DNA from: Cellulomonadaceae bacterium
GTDB taxonomy: Bacteria > Actinomycetota > Actinomycetes > Actinomycetales > Cellulomonadaceae
Length of the DNA stretch: 14,479 nucleotides
Assembly: GCA_031282935.1 (NCBI GenBank)
Contig: JAITCS010000105.1
Coordinates: 1-14,479, forward strand
Reading direction: 5' to 3'
Below the pieces are notes generated by a model. It ran no database searches. It saw only the letters and a list, made by a program, of their open reading frames with translations, and was not told the origin of the DNA. A program made the position numbers and the translations under genes. How positions within the stretch are numbered: the stretch's first letter is position 1; every line of letters begins with the position of its first letter. Positions 1 through 5,394 of this stretch are shown here, in pieces.

Positions 1-60
1 CCGTCTGTGTTTTGTGTTTGTTTTTTAGGATAGTGTGAAACTGGAATACCAGGCCAAGGA

Positions 61-77
61 GCGCGGTGCTACCGCGC
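61..77. repeat. 17-nt palindromic repeat, copy 1
   Basis: The perfect inverted repeat gcgcggt-gct-accgcgc occurs here and again, identically and in the same orientation, at 5309-5325. Identity continues to the right as ca(a/g)gtgaa, giving 23 of 24 matching bases. It could be a small dispersed palindromic repeat or a protein-binding site. No further copy was found by eye in the window. Confidence 0.6.
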
Positions 78-102
78 AAGTGAAGGGCGGCACCGCTTTT
101 TT
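61..102 (+). terminator. Terminator-like hairpin with alternative fold
   Basis: Bases 63-69 (gcggtgc) pair perfectly with 90-96 (gcaccgc), and a run of six T follows at 97-102. This is the form of an intrinsic terminator for a plus-strand gene lying left of the window. The same left arm also belongs to a competing perfect hairpin, 61-67 with 71-77, around a 3-nt loop. The two folds exclude each other, so an attenuator is possible. The 20-nt loop of the terminator fold is long, which lowers confidence. Confidence 0.45.
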
Positions 103-365
103 GCCTAACCCGGAAATCCCATGTTTGCTCTGTGAACATGTAAAGTAATTGCCGCAACTCACCGGATTGCGACATGTTGCCCCGCCAACTGCCAGAATGT
201 GGCGCGAACTGAACGCCTGCCACTGCGTGCCGCGTGTGGGTTTCGCTTTTATTGGGTGGTTTTACGATATTGTAAAATTAGTGGGCGTTGTCGGTTCTTT
301 CAGCTTGCAGGCTCTAGCGGTTTTTCGGTGAAGGTTGCCGTTTGGCAGGGAAGGCTAAGTGGGTT
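103..365 (+). other. Non-coding leader region upstream of purN
   Basis: About 260 bases lie between the terminator-like hairpin and the purN start with no convincing gene. They contain the perfect inverted repeat ttttac-gatatt-gtaaaa at 260-277, overlapping a possible -10 box taaaat (273-278). A weak -35-like ttgggt lies at 252-257, with 15 nt between the two boxes. I looked for a known riboswitch architecture and did not recognise one. Confidence 0.4.
260..277. promoter_or_regulatory. Inverted repeat, possible operator of purN
   Basis: The perfect 6-bp arms ttttac (260-265) and gtaaaa (272-277) flank a 6-nt centre. The right arm overlaps the taaaat hexamer that could serve as the purN -10 box, a usual position for a repressor site. 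The regulator is unknown. This is inferred from symmetry and location only. Confidence 0.3.
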
Positions 366-956
366 ATGGTCAAGCGCATCGCCGTGTTCGTTTCGGGCGG
401 AGGCACAAACCTGCAAACCCTTATTGACGCCCAAGCCTCGGGGTTGCTGCGCAGCGGTGAAATCGTCTTGGTTATTTCAAGCAAACCTGGGGTTTTCGCG
501 CTGGAGCGGGCCGAAAGAGCAGGTATTCCCGCTTTCGTGATTCCGCGCCAGCAACTCGGCCTAGCCGGTTTCGAGGCTCGGGCCCTGGAACTGCTTGCGG
601 AACACCAAATTGACTACATCGTCACCGCCGGGTTCTTGTCCATCCTGAGCGCCGACTTTGTCCAGCGTTTCCCCAACCGAATCATCAACATTCACCCCGC
701 CCTGCTCCCCGCGTTCGGGGGGGCAGGGTTTTATGGCCTGCGCGTTCACGAGGCGGCCCTGGAGCGCGGGGTCAAACTGACTGGCGCCACTGTCCATTTC
801 GTCACCGAGGAGTGTGACGGCGGCCCGATAATTGCCCAACAGGCCGTTGAAGTGCGCCCCGACGACACCCCCGAGGCCTTGCAGCGGCGCGTCATGGAAC
901 AGGCCGAGTGGGTGCTCCTACCTCTTGCCCTAGAGCAAGTCTGCGCCCCACACTAA
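366..956 (+). CDS. purN: Phosphoribosylglycinamide formyltransferase (GART)
   Basis: This cytosolic enzyme transfers a formyl group from 10-formyltetrahydrofolate to GAR, the third step of purine synthesis. The 196-aa product has the normal length for the family. Visible motifs are the N-terminal SGGGTNLQ phosphate loop (10-17), the catalytic NIHPALLP segment with Asn108 and His110, and VHFVTEECDGGPIIAQ carrying the catalytic Asp151. The GFYGLRVHEA insertion (121-130) is typical of the longer bacterial PurN form. The start chosen is ATG 366, because family proteins begin just before the first beta strand (MVKRIAVFVSGG). A TTG at 342 is also in frame and has a good Shine-Dalgarno sequence (gaagg, 330-334), so an 8-residue extension is possible. 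The gene stands alone; the next feature is convergent. Confidence 0.95.
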   Translation: MVKRIAVFVSGGGTNLQTLIDAQASGLLRSGEIVLVISSKPGVFALERAERAGIPAFVIPRQQLGLAGFEARALELLAEHQIDYIVTAGFLSILSADFVQRFPNRIINIHPALLPAFGGAGFYGLRVHEAALERGVKLTGATVHFVTEECDGGPIIAQQAVEVRPDDTPEALQRRVMEQAEWVLLPLALEQVCAPH

Positions 957-1002
957 GCACCCACCTGAACCGCTTGGCAATCCTCACGCAACGAGATATT
1001 AG

Positions 1003-1076
1003 CTAGTTAGGAATCTTATCAAGATACTCGTCCAAAGCCCGCCGTGCAATCTCTGATTTCCGAACTCCGTCGGTAT
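1003..1076 (-). pseudogene. Remnant of a ribbon-helix-helix (CopG-like) gene 3' end
   Basis: The minus strand reads about 24 codons ending in TAG (1003-1005). The core VRKSEIARRALDEYL resembles the second helix of ribbon-helix-helix repressors and antitoxins. No start codon exists upstream: the frame runs into the tRNA-Cys gene and meets a stop at 1129-1131. The fragment begins at the CCA end of the tRNA, which suggests that the rest of the gene was lost at a junction there. The family call rests on a short stretch and is tentative; chance resemblance is possible. Confidence 0.35.
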
Positions 1077-1150
1077 TGGAGGTGGGTACGGGATTTGAAC
1101 CCGTGTGAACGGTTTTGCAGACCGGCCCCTAACCACTCGGGCAACCCACC
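1077..1150 (-). tRNA. tRNA-Cys (anticodon GCA), CCA encoded
   Basis: On the minus strand the acceptor arms ggtgggt and acccacc pair fully and the T arm is intact. The anticodon loop ctgcaaa carries GCA. The discriminator base is T, expected for tRNA-Cys, and CCA is encoded at 1077-1079. The outermost anticodon-stem pair appears mismatched (C with T). Many actinobacteria hold Cys(GCA) between Gly(GCC) and Val(GAC). Here it sits apart from those genes and on the opposite strand. Confidence 0.95.
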
Positions 1151-1161
1151 AAGTTGGCACT

Positions 1162-1167
1162 AGAATA
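1162..1167 (-). promoter_or_regulatory. Probable -10 box of tRNA-Cys
   Basis: The minus strand reads tattct, 11 nt before the mature 5' end of the tRNA. That distance suits a stable-RNA promoter with a short leader. No good -35 box was found at 16-18 nt. Confidence 0.4.
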
Positions 1168-1307
1168 CCTCAGATTGCTAGGGATCATGGGAACCGGAAC
1201 CTGTGGCGCGGTCTGGTGGCGCGCTCAGGGGTTACGTTGGCGCTTGGAATGTCTAGTCGCCCGAATCTGCGCAAAGGCTCCCAGACACTTTCAGAAAAAG
1301 GACTACA

Positions 1308-2258
1308 TTAAGCGGGCGAGCCTCGGCGCAGGCGCCCCAGTTCGGCCCCCGACATGTCGAGCAGCACCAATTCGTCACCGTCAAAACCCGCACGAGCGGC
1401 GTCGCTGACCCACGCGCTCATGGGCACCCCCTCGCAGCCGATTGCGGTTTGCGGCCCCGAGGTGGCGAGCAGCCAACCGCCGTTACCTAACCGCCACACG
1501 CCGCCCACGCCGTTGCAGCCGTCGGAGCCCGCCCAAGTGCGCGGCGGCCCGGCGTCAAACTCCACAAATGGCCGAGTCGGAAAGTCGTCCAGCGGCACCC
1601 AGTATCCGACCAAATCTTGCGAGGTGGCGGCGCGTAAATGGGGCGCAAGAGGCGCGGGGCGGTCGTTCATAAATGCCAACAGCTCCGCAGTGATTTCAGG
1701 AGGTTCGAGCAGCGCATCCCAGACGTCAGGGTGGCTTGGAGGTATGCCGTCCAGGCGCAAGGTGGCCGTTTCAGTGCCGGATTCGTCGAGCAGCAGCCAA
1801 CCATCTGCCGTCCGCTCATAAGTGGCAGTCGAAGTGAGCCACGGAATATCGCCCGGGGTTTCGCAAGGCCCCACCCACCCGTCTGGCGCAGAGGCGAGGA
1901 ACTCGGTCGTGCTCGCCCGCCAGCCGCCAAAGATTGGGCCGCAGGGTCGCCATAAAGCGTAACTGGAACCTTCCAGGCGCAGCCAGGTGTCCTCGGATTC
2001 GCCGTTGGCCGCAACCCGCCACATGTTTATCAGCTCGCTGGGTTTGTGCACTGTTTCGGGTGGCTCCGATGGCTCTAGCACCACCGGCGGCACTAGCGAT
2101 CCTGACCCCACCGGCGCTTCCGGCGCCACTGAGGCGCTGCCCTGGTCCCCAGGCTGGGGGGCGCCAACAGTTGAGGGCGTGCCACAGCCGGCCAGCGAGG
2201 CCAGCACCCAAAGCGCCACAAAACCAACCGCGCCCAAGAACCAAGCCCGCCACCTCAT
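1308..2258 (-). CDS. Lipoprotein with C-terminal META/HslJ-like domain
   Basis: The 316-aa product begins with a basic N-terminus, a hydrophobic stretch (about 6-23) and the lipobox LAGC with Cys25, so it should be anchored on the outer face of the membrane. A Pro/Ser/Gly-rich linker (26-75) follows. Residues 213-312 match the META-domain pattern: a GYW start, SDGCNG at 245-250, an aligned T..GC segment (TAIGCEG, 271-277) and a final LVLLDMSGAELGRL strand. Residues 77-172 look like a second, diverged unit of similar strand layout (MWRVAANGE, then GWLLLDESG). META domains occur in the heat-inducible HslJ protein and many lipoproteins without a known enzymatic activity. The start is ATG 2258, which puts the signal sequence at the N-terminus; an upstream in-frame extension to 2351 lacks this logic. 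Function unknown. Confidence 0.8.
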   Translation of the reverse strand: MRWRAWFLGAVGFVALWVLASLAGCGTPSTVGAPQPGDQGSASVAPEAPVGSGSLVPPVVLEPSEPPETVHKPSELINMWRVAANGESEDTWLRLEGSSYALWRPCGPIFGGWRASTTEFLASAPDGWVGPCETPGDIPWLTSTATYERTADGWLLLDESGTETATLRLDGIPPSHPDVWDALLEPPEITAELLAFMNDRPAPLAPHLRAATSQDLVGYWVPLDDFPTRPFVEFDAGPPRTWAGSDGCNGVGGVWRLGNGGWLLATSGPQTAIGCEGVPMSAWVSDAARAGFDGDELVLLDMSGAELGRLRRGSPA

Positions 2259-2264
2259 ACTCTT

Positions 2265-2270
2265 AGCATA
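2265..2270 (-). promoter_or_regulatory. Possible leaderless -10 box of the META lipoprotein
   Basis: The minus strand reads tatgct, ending 6 nt before ATG 2258. This places a transcription start at or next to the start codon. There is no clear Shine-Dalgarno sequence. The -35 region is weak. Confidence 0.35.
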
Positions 2271-2378
2271 GTGGCATCCGCTTCCGATATAAGGTAGGCG
2301 TAAGGCAGGTTTCGGGTGAAAATTCCTCGACCACCGAGCGCCTGAGGGCAAAGATTAACGCAACACGCGCAAAGTAGC

Positions 2379-2407
2379 TGGACGCCCGCGCGGCGGGGGT
2401 GTAGAGT
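2379..2407 (+). promoter_or_regulatory. Promoter of the tRNA-Gly/Val/Val group
   Basis: A -35-like tggacg (2379-2384) and a -10-like tagagt (2402-2407) are separated by exactly 17 nt, 16 nt before tRNA-Gly. Each box matches consensus at four of six positions. Confidence 0.45.
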
Positions 2408-2423
2408 TCAGCAAGTTGCATAT

Positions 2424-2496
<73 letters not shown>

Positions 2497-2558
2497 CAGG
2501 TCTTAGCCTGCCGCTGCGGGCAAGGATTGCAGACAGCGCGCTGGCTTGCGGGTTGTTT

Positions 2559-2630
2559 GCGCGATTGGCGCAGTGGTAGCGCGCTTCCTTGACACGGAAG
2601 AGGTCACAGGTTCGAACCCCGTATCGCGCA
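2559..2630 (+). tRNA. tRNA-Val (anticodon GAC)
   Basis: The acceptor stem gcgcgat/atcgcgc is fully paired, and the anticodon stem cttcc/ggaag encloses ttgacac, giving GAC. The T stem acagg/cccgt contains an A-C mismatch at its middle pair (positions 51 and 63), which the neighbouring Val gene does not have. The discriminator is A. Confidence 0.96.
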
Positions 2631-2690
2631 CGGACACCACTAGTCTTGTGACTATGCAACGTTTCAAGTCGTCATGGTGTCTGCCTTTGG

Positions 2691-2762
2691 GCGCGATTAG
2701 CGCAGCGGTAGCGCGCTTCGTTCACACCGAAGAGGTCACTGGTTCGATCCCAGTATCGCGCA
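2691..2762 (+). tRNA. tRNA-Val (anticodon CAC)
   Basis: This gene differs from the tRNA-Val(GAC) upstream at 8 of 72 positions, including the anticodon base and a compensated anticodon-stem pair (C-G to G-C). The anticodon loop ttcacac gives CAC, which reads GUG codons. The T stem actgg/ccagt is perfect. It probably arose by duplication of a Val tRNA gene and divergence. CCA is not encoded. Confidence 0.96.
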
Positions 2763-2765
2763 CCC

Positions 2766-2771
2766 TATGAT
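2766..2771 (+). promoter_or_regulatory. Possible -10 box of the cyclase gene
   Basis: The hexamer tatgat matches the -10 consensus at five of six positions and lies 4 nt past tRNA-Val(CAC), 53 nt before the cyclase GTG start. The matching -35 position (2743-2748, ttcgat, spacer 17) falls inside the tRNA T arm and is weak. Readthrough from the tRNAs is an alternative, since no terminator separates them. Confidence 0.35.
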
Positions 2772-2773
2772 AT

Positions 2774-2799
2774 ATAGCAGGCCATGAAATAGCAGGTCA
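2774..2799 (+). repeat. Tandem atagcagg(c/t)ca upstream of the cyclase gene
   Basis: Two 11-mers at 2774-2784 and 2789-2799 differ at one base and are spaced 15 nt start to start. They sit between the possible -10 box and the start codon, so they could be an operator or a chance duplication. Confidence 0.35.
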
Positions 2800-2824
2800 C
2801 AGCCGAGAATGAAAGTGGCAGCCA

Positions 2825-3982
2825 GTGCAAGAATCCCCTGAAACCGAGTCAGCACAGGCGCAGTCGGCCAAAGCCCGCGAAACAGGGGCCATTCCGATTG
2901 TCCCGGCGCTGTCGTTCGCCAAGATGGCGCAGGTTGACTCCAAGATTGACCCGGAGATTCTCGGCGGGGATATCAAATACACTGTTGAGGAAGTGGCGGA
3001 ACGCAGCGGCACCTCAGTGGAGTTTGTGCTGGACATTGCGCGGTGGCTCGGTCGCGTGCCTCGGGGGATTGACGAGGTGCGCTACGCGGATTCCGACGTC
3101 AACATGGTGCGTTACACGGCTGATTTCGCGGCTCGGCAGGGGTTGAGCCGGAACGAATTGGCGTCAATGATTCGGAGCATTGCGGGTCGCCTGGAGAATA
3201 TGGCGATGCAACAAGTCGAATCTATTATCGAATCCATTTGGAATCAAAACGATATTAGCGATACTGAGTCCCGTATTATTGCCGCTGAAATGGCTCCCCA
3301 TCAAGCCGCCGAAATTCTTCCAATTGTGGAGCACATTTGGCGTCGTAAATACTTGGCGGCCACCCATCGCCTTACTACTGGTGCTATTACTTTGCGCGGG
3401 TTGCATAGCGACGACCTTGATTATCCTTTGGTGCGCGCGGTCGGATTCGCGGATTTAGTTGATTTCACCGCTCGAACTGAATCGGCCACCACGCGACAAT
3501 TCGCTGAACTGATCCGTGAGTTCCATGATAAAGCCTGGGATATCATTAATAGTCGCGGTGGGCGTATCATTAATTTTATTGGTGATGCCGTGTTTTTTGT
3601 CGCGGATAATTTGGAAGCGGGCGCTGAGGTTGCTCTTGGCCTCGCAGCTTCGGGGATGACGGATTCCTGCGGCCCGGTGCGAGTTGGCATGGTTTGGACG
3701 CGGGTTTTGGCCACTCAAGGCGACATTTTTGGCCCTGGGGTGAATCTGGCCTCGCGGATTACCAGTATCGCAGAGCCGAATGAGGTGTTTATCGGCCCTA
3801 CCGCTTCGGCGCGTCTTTCGAGAATCCCTCGGTATTCCGTGGTGCCGCAGCCACCCATTGACGCGCGGGGGATTGGGCGCGTTATGCCTGCGCGGTTGCG
3901 ATACGCCGATGACCCTCGAAACTCCGAAAAGCATGACAAAGAGCAGGTTTCGACACCGGTCTGGAATGGGTATGGCGATTAG
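2825..3982 (+). CDS. Class III nucleotide cyclase, Rv1264-like layout
   Basis: The 385-aa protein is predicted to make a cyclic nucleotide, probably cAMP, from NTP in the cytoplasm. Residues 200-345 form a cyclase homology domain. GFADLVDFT carries metal-binding Asp210 and FIGDAVFFV carries metal-binding Asp254. DIFGPGVNLASR carries Asp300, transition-state Asn307 and Arg311. The usual substrate-specifying Lys is replaced by Asn250. Residues 50-180 are all-helical, starting with a MerR-like helix-turn-helix segment (YTVEEVAERSGTSVEFV). They resemble the N-terminal regulatory region of Mycobacterium tuberculosis Rv1264, recalled from memory. No membrane segment is seen. The GTG start at 2825 has only a weak Shine-Dalgarno sequence; the first 35 residues are low in conservation signs, so the true start may be later, for example ATG 2921. 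Confidence 0.85.
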   Translation: MQESPETESAQAQSAKARETGAIPIVPALSFAKMAQVDSKIDPEILGGDIKYTVEEVAERSGTSVEFVLDIARWLGRVPRGIDEVRYADSDVNMVRYTADFAARQGLSRNELASMIRSIAGRLENMAMQQVESIIESIWNQNDISDTESRIIAAEMAPHQAAEILPIVEHIWRRKYLAATHRLTTGAITLRGLHSDDLDYPLVRAVGFADLVDFTARTESATTRQFAELIREFHDKAWDIINSRGGRIINFIGDAVFFVADNLEAGAEVALGLAASGMTDSCGPVRVGMVWTRVLATQGDIFGPGVNLASRITSIAEPNEVFIGPTASARLSRIPRYSVVPQPPIDARGIGRVMPARLRYADDPRNSEKHDKEQVSTPVWNGYGD

Positions 3983-4010
3983 CGCGGGCTGGCGTTGAAA
4001 GGTTAGCTCG

Positions 4011-4046
4011 GATTGGCTTTGAAGCGCAGGCCATTAAAAGCCAATC
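4011..4046. repeat. 10-bp hairpin between cyclase and VanY-type genes
   Basis: The arms gattggcttt (4011-4020) and aaagccaatc (4037-4046) are perfectly complementary around a 16-nt loop. No T run follows, so this is not a standard intrinsic terminator. It may slow or stop transcription after the cyclase gene or act in the leader of the next gene. Confidence 0.45.
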
Positions 4047-4055
4047 TCCGGTATG

Positions 4056-4090
4056 CTTTGGCAAGAAATACTTTGGCAGGATCTTTGGCA
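4056..4090 (+). repeat. Three direct copies of ctttggca
   Basis: Identical octamers start at 4056, 4071 and 4083, just upstream of the VanY-type gene's ribosome binding site (4100-4106). The spacing of 15 and 12 nt is irregular. They may be a binding-site array or simple duplication. Confidence 0.4.
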
Positions 4091-4111
4091 GAAAATAGTA
4101 AGGTGGGCAAA

Positions 4112-5248
4112 ATGCGGGCACGGTCGCGCCGGTTTGCTGCGCCCATTATGGGGCTTGTGGCGGCGGGCGCTGTTGGCGGTATTCTTGCTGTTTCCATGCT
4201 CGGAAGTGCCTCAGATAAAAGCGGCGGCAGCGGGGAAGTCCCGATAGCGCGTAATTCGATTGAGATTTCCGAATTAGCTTTAGAATTTACTCCGCAAGTG
4301 TCCGTGGTTCCGCCCGCCAGCGTGGGCGTTGATCCGCAGGCTATCATTTCGCTAAACAATCTTTTGGCAGTATTCGTTCCGATAGCGAGCGCGCACGAGA
4401 TAGAATTCGACGGCTCCTTACTGCCCTCCTTACAAACGGCCAGTGAAAGGCACGGCATTTTTGCGCCCGTATCCGCTAGTTTAGTTGGCGAATCGGACAA
4501 CCCGGAATACCTTGATATTGCGGAAGTTCTATTGCCTGATGATGCGAACGCTTTAGCAGCCCAAATCACTTATGCCGCTAAGGCCTGGATTTCGCTGCTT
4601 ATAGGATCCCCAACCGTAACCCTCGTGGCGCCGGATATCGAAACGAGTTATCAGGGAATTACTGCTAACACTATGATAGTTGACGGGCGCGCGACTTATG
4701 CGCCAGCAGGTAGAAGCGCAATTAGGGTTGGGCAGCCCACCGAGGCGCTTACCGTGGAGCAGTTAGCCACCGAATTCGATAATTGGGTTGCAAGCGAAGT
4801 TGAAGCCGCCGAAATTGCATTGCAACTTTATCACGCCACTATTAGGCAGCGGATGGTGGCAATATCGCGGGCACACGGAAATGGGCGCTTACCTGCCGAG
4901 GCCTTATGCCCAATTCCATTTTCGCCGCGTTTTACTATGCGTTGTGATGTAATCCCTTCCCTAGTTGCGCTAAATGATGCTTTCCGCGCACATTTCGGCC
5001 GCGATTTAGTGGTGCGTTCCGGTTATCGCCCCAATCCCGGCACCTCAAATCACGGTTGGGGTTTGGCCGTTGATTTCGGGGGCCAAATGGTCAATTTCGG
5101 CACCTCCGAGTTCCAGTGGATGAGCGCCAACGCGCGCCGCTTCGGCTGGGGCCACGCTTTCTGGGCGGTGCCAGGCGGCATAAACCCACAGCCCTGGCAT
5201 TGGGAAGCGATGGACGAAATCCGCGAAATGACGGGCCGCTGGAGTTAG
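4112..5248 (+). CDS. VanY/M15B-type D-Ala-D-Ala carboxypeptidase-like protein
   Basis: The 378-aa product has one N-terminal membrane segment (about 10-31), so it is anchored or secreted. The LAS-type peptidase domain is at the C-terminus (about 262-378). Family members are zinc enzymes that trim the terminal D-Ala of peptidoglycan stem peptides. SGYR is at 303-306. SNHGWGLAVD supplies zinc ligands His314 and Asp321, and PWHWE supplies the third ligand His363. The residue three before His363 is Gln360, where the family has its catalytic Glu (E-x-W-H), so activity is doubtful. Cys266 and Cys278 could form a disulfide. ATG 4112 is chosen because aaggtgg (4100-4106) lies 5 nt upstream; an in-frame TTG at 4013 would start inside the hairpin. 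The middle region (40-260) is an actinobacterial-style extension without a recognised domain. Confidence 0.85.
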   Translation: MRARSRRFAAPIMGLVAAGAVGGILAVSMLGSASDKSGGSGEVPIARNSIEISELALEFTPQVSVVPPASVGVDPQAIISLNNLLAVFVPIASAHEIEFDGSLLPSLQTASERHGIFAPVSASLVGESDNPEYLDIAEVLLPDDANALAAQITYAAKAWISLLIGSPTVTLVAPDIETSYQGITANTMIVDGRATYAPAGRSAIRVGQPTEALTVEQLATEFDNWVASEVEAAEIALQLYHATIRQRMVAISRAHGNGRLPAEALCPIPFSPRFTMRCDVIPSLVALNDAFRAHFGRDLVVRSGYRPNPGTSNHGWGLAVDFGGQMVNFGTSEFQWMSANARRFGWGHAFWAVPGGINPQPWHWEAMDEIREMTGRWS

Positions 5249-5273
5249 TTCTCGCCCGGCATCGTATTTTTTT
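5232..5273 (+). terminator. Weak terminator candidate after the VanY-type gene
   Basis: The arms cgggc (5232-5236) and gcccg (5254-5258) bracket the stop codon. Seven T follow at 5267-5273, but 8 nt separate the stem from the T run and the loop is 17 nt. Both points make it a weak candidate. Confidence 0.25.
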
Positions 5274-5308
5274 GGGGGAGTGCCAACAATAATTCGCAGT
5301 GCCTGGGT

Positions 5309-5325
5309 GCGCGGTGCTACCGCGC
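5309..5325. repeat. 17-nt palindromic repeat, copy 2
   Basis: This is identical to bases 61-77, including the gct loop, and is followed by caggtgaa against caagtgaa in copy 1. Unlike copy 1, no T run or second arm follows, so it is not a terminator here. It lies 70 nt before the xylanase start, where it could act as an operator. Confidence 0.6.
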
Positions 5326-5381
5326 AGGTGAAATCAGATTTAGCAGCAACCCTTTAAGTGGCTGAAAGTGCGCAAAGAACC

Positions 5382-5387
5382 TAATAT
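5382..5387 (+). promoter_or_regulatory. Possible leaderless -10 box of the GH10 gene
   Basis: The hexamer taatat ends 7 nt before ATG 5395, which places the transcription start at the start codon. A gagg at 5390-5393 is too close to the ATG to act as a normal Shine-Dalgarno sequence. No strong -35 box was seen. Confidence 0.45.
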
Positions 5388-5394
5388 CTGAGGT

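Noticed and set aside
35..148. Short open frame of 37 codons starting GTG near the left edge
   Set aside because: It runs through the palindrome and terminator-like hairpin, has no recognisable protein features, and its start follows a stop closely. It is most likely chance.
103..365. A riboswitch in the long purN leader
   Set aside because: No pairing pattern or conserved core of a known purine, folate or ykkC-type riboswitch could be recognised.
1354..1821. Open frame of 155 codons on the plus strand
   Set aside because: It is antisense to the META lipoprotein gene, is Ser/Pro-rich low-complexity sequence and has no family features.
2641..2690. A further tRNA or small RNA between the two tRNA-Val genes
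   Set aside because: The spacer has no cloverleaf, promoter or terminator structure.
4003..4569. Open frame of 188 codons on the minus strand
   Set aside because: It is antisense to the VanY-type gene and has no recognisable domain; the plus-strand gene explains the sequence.
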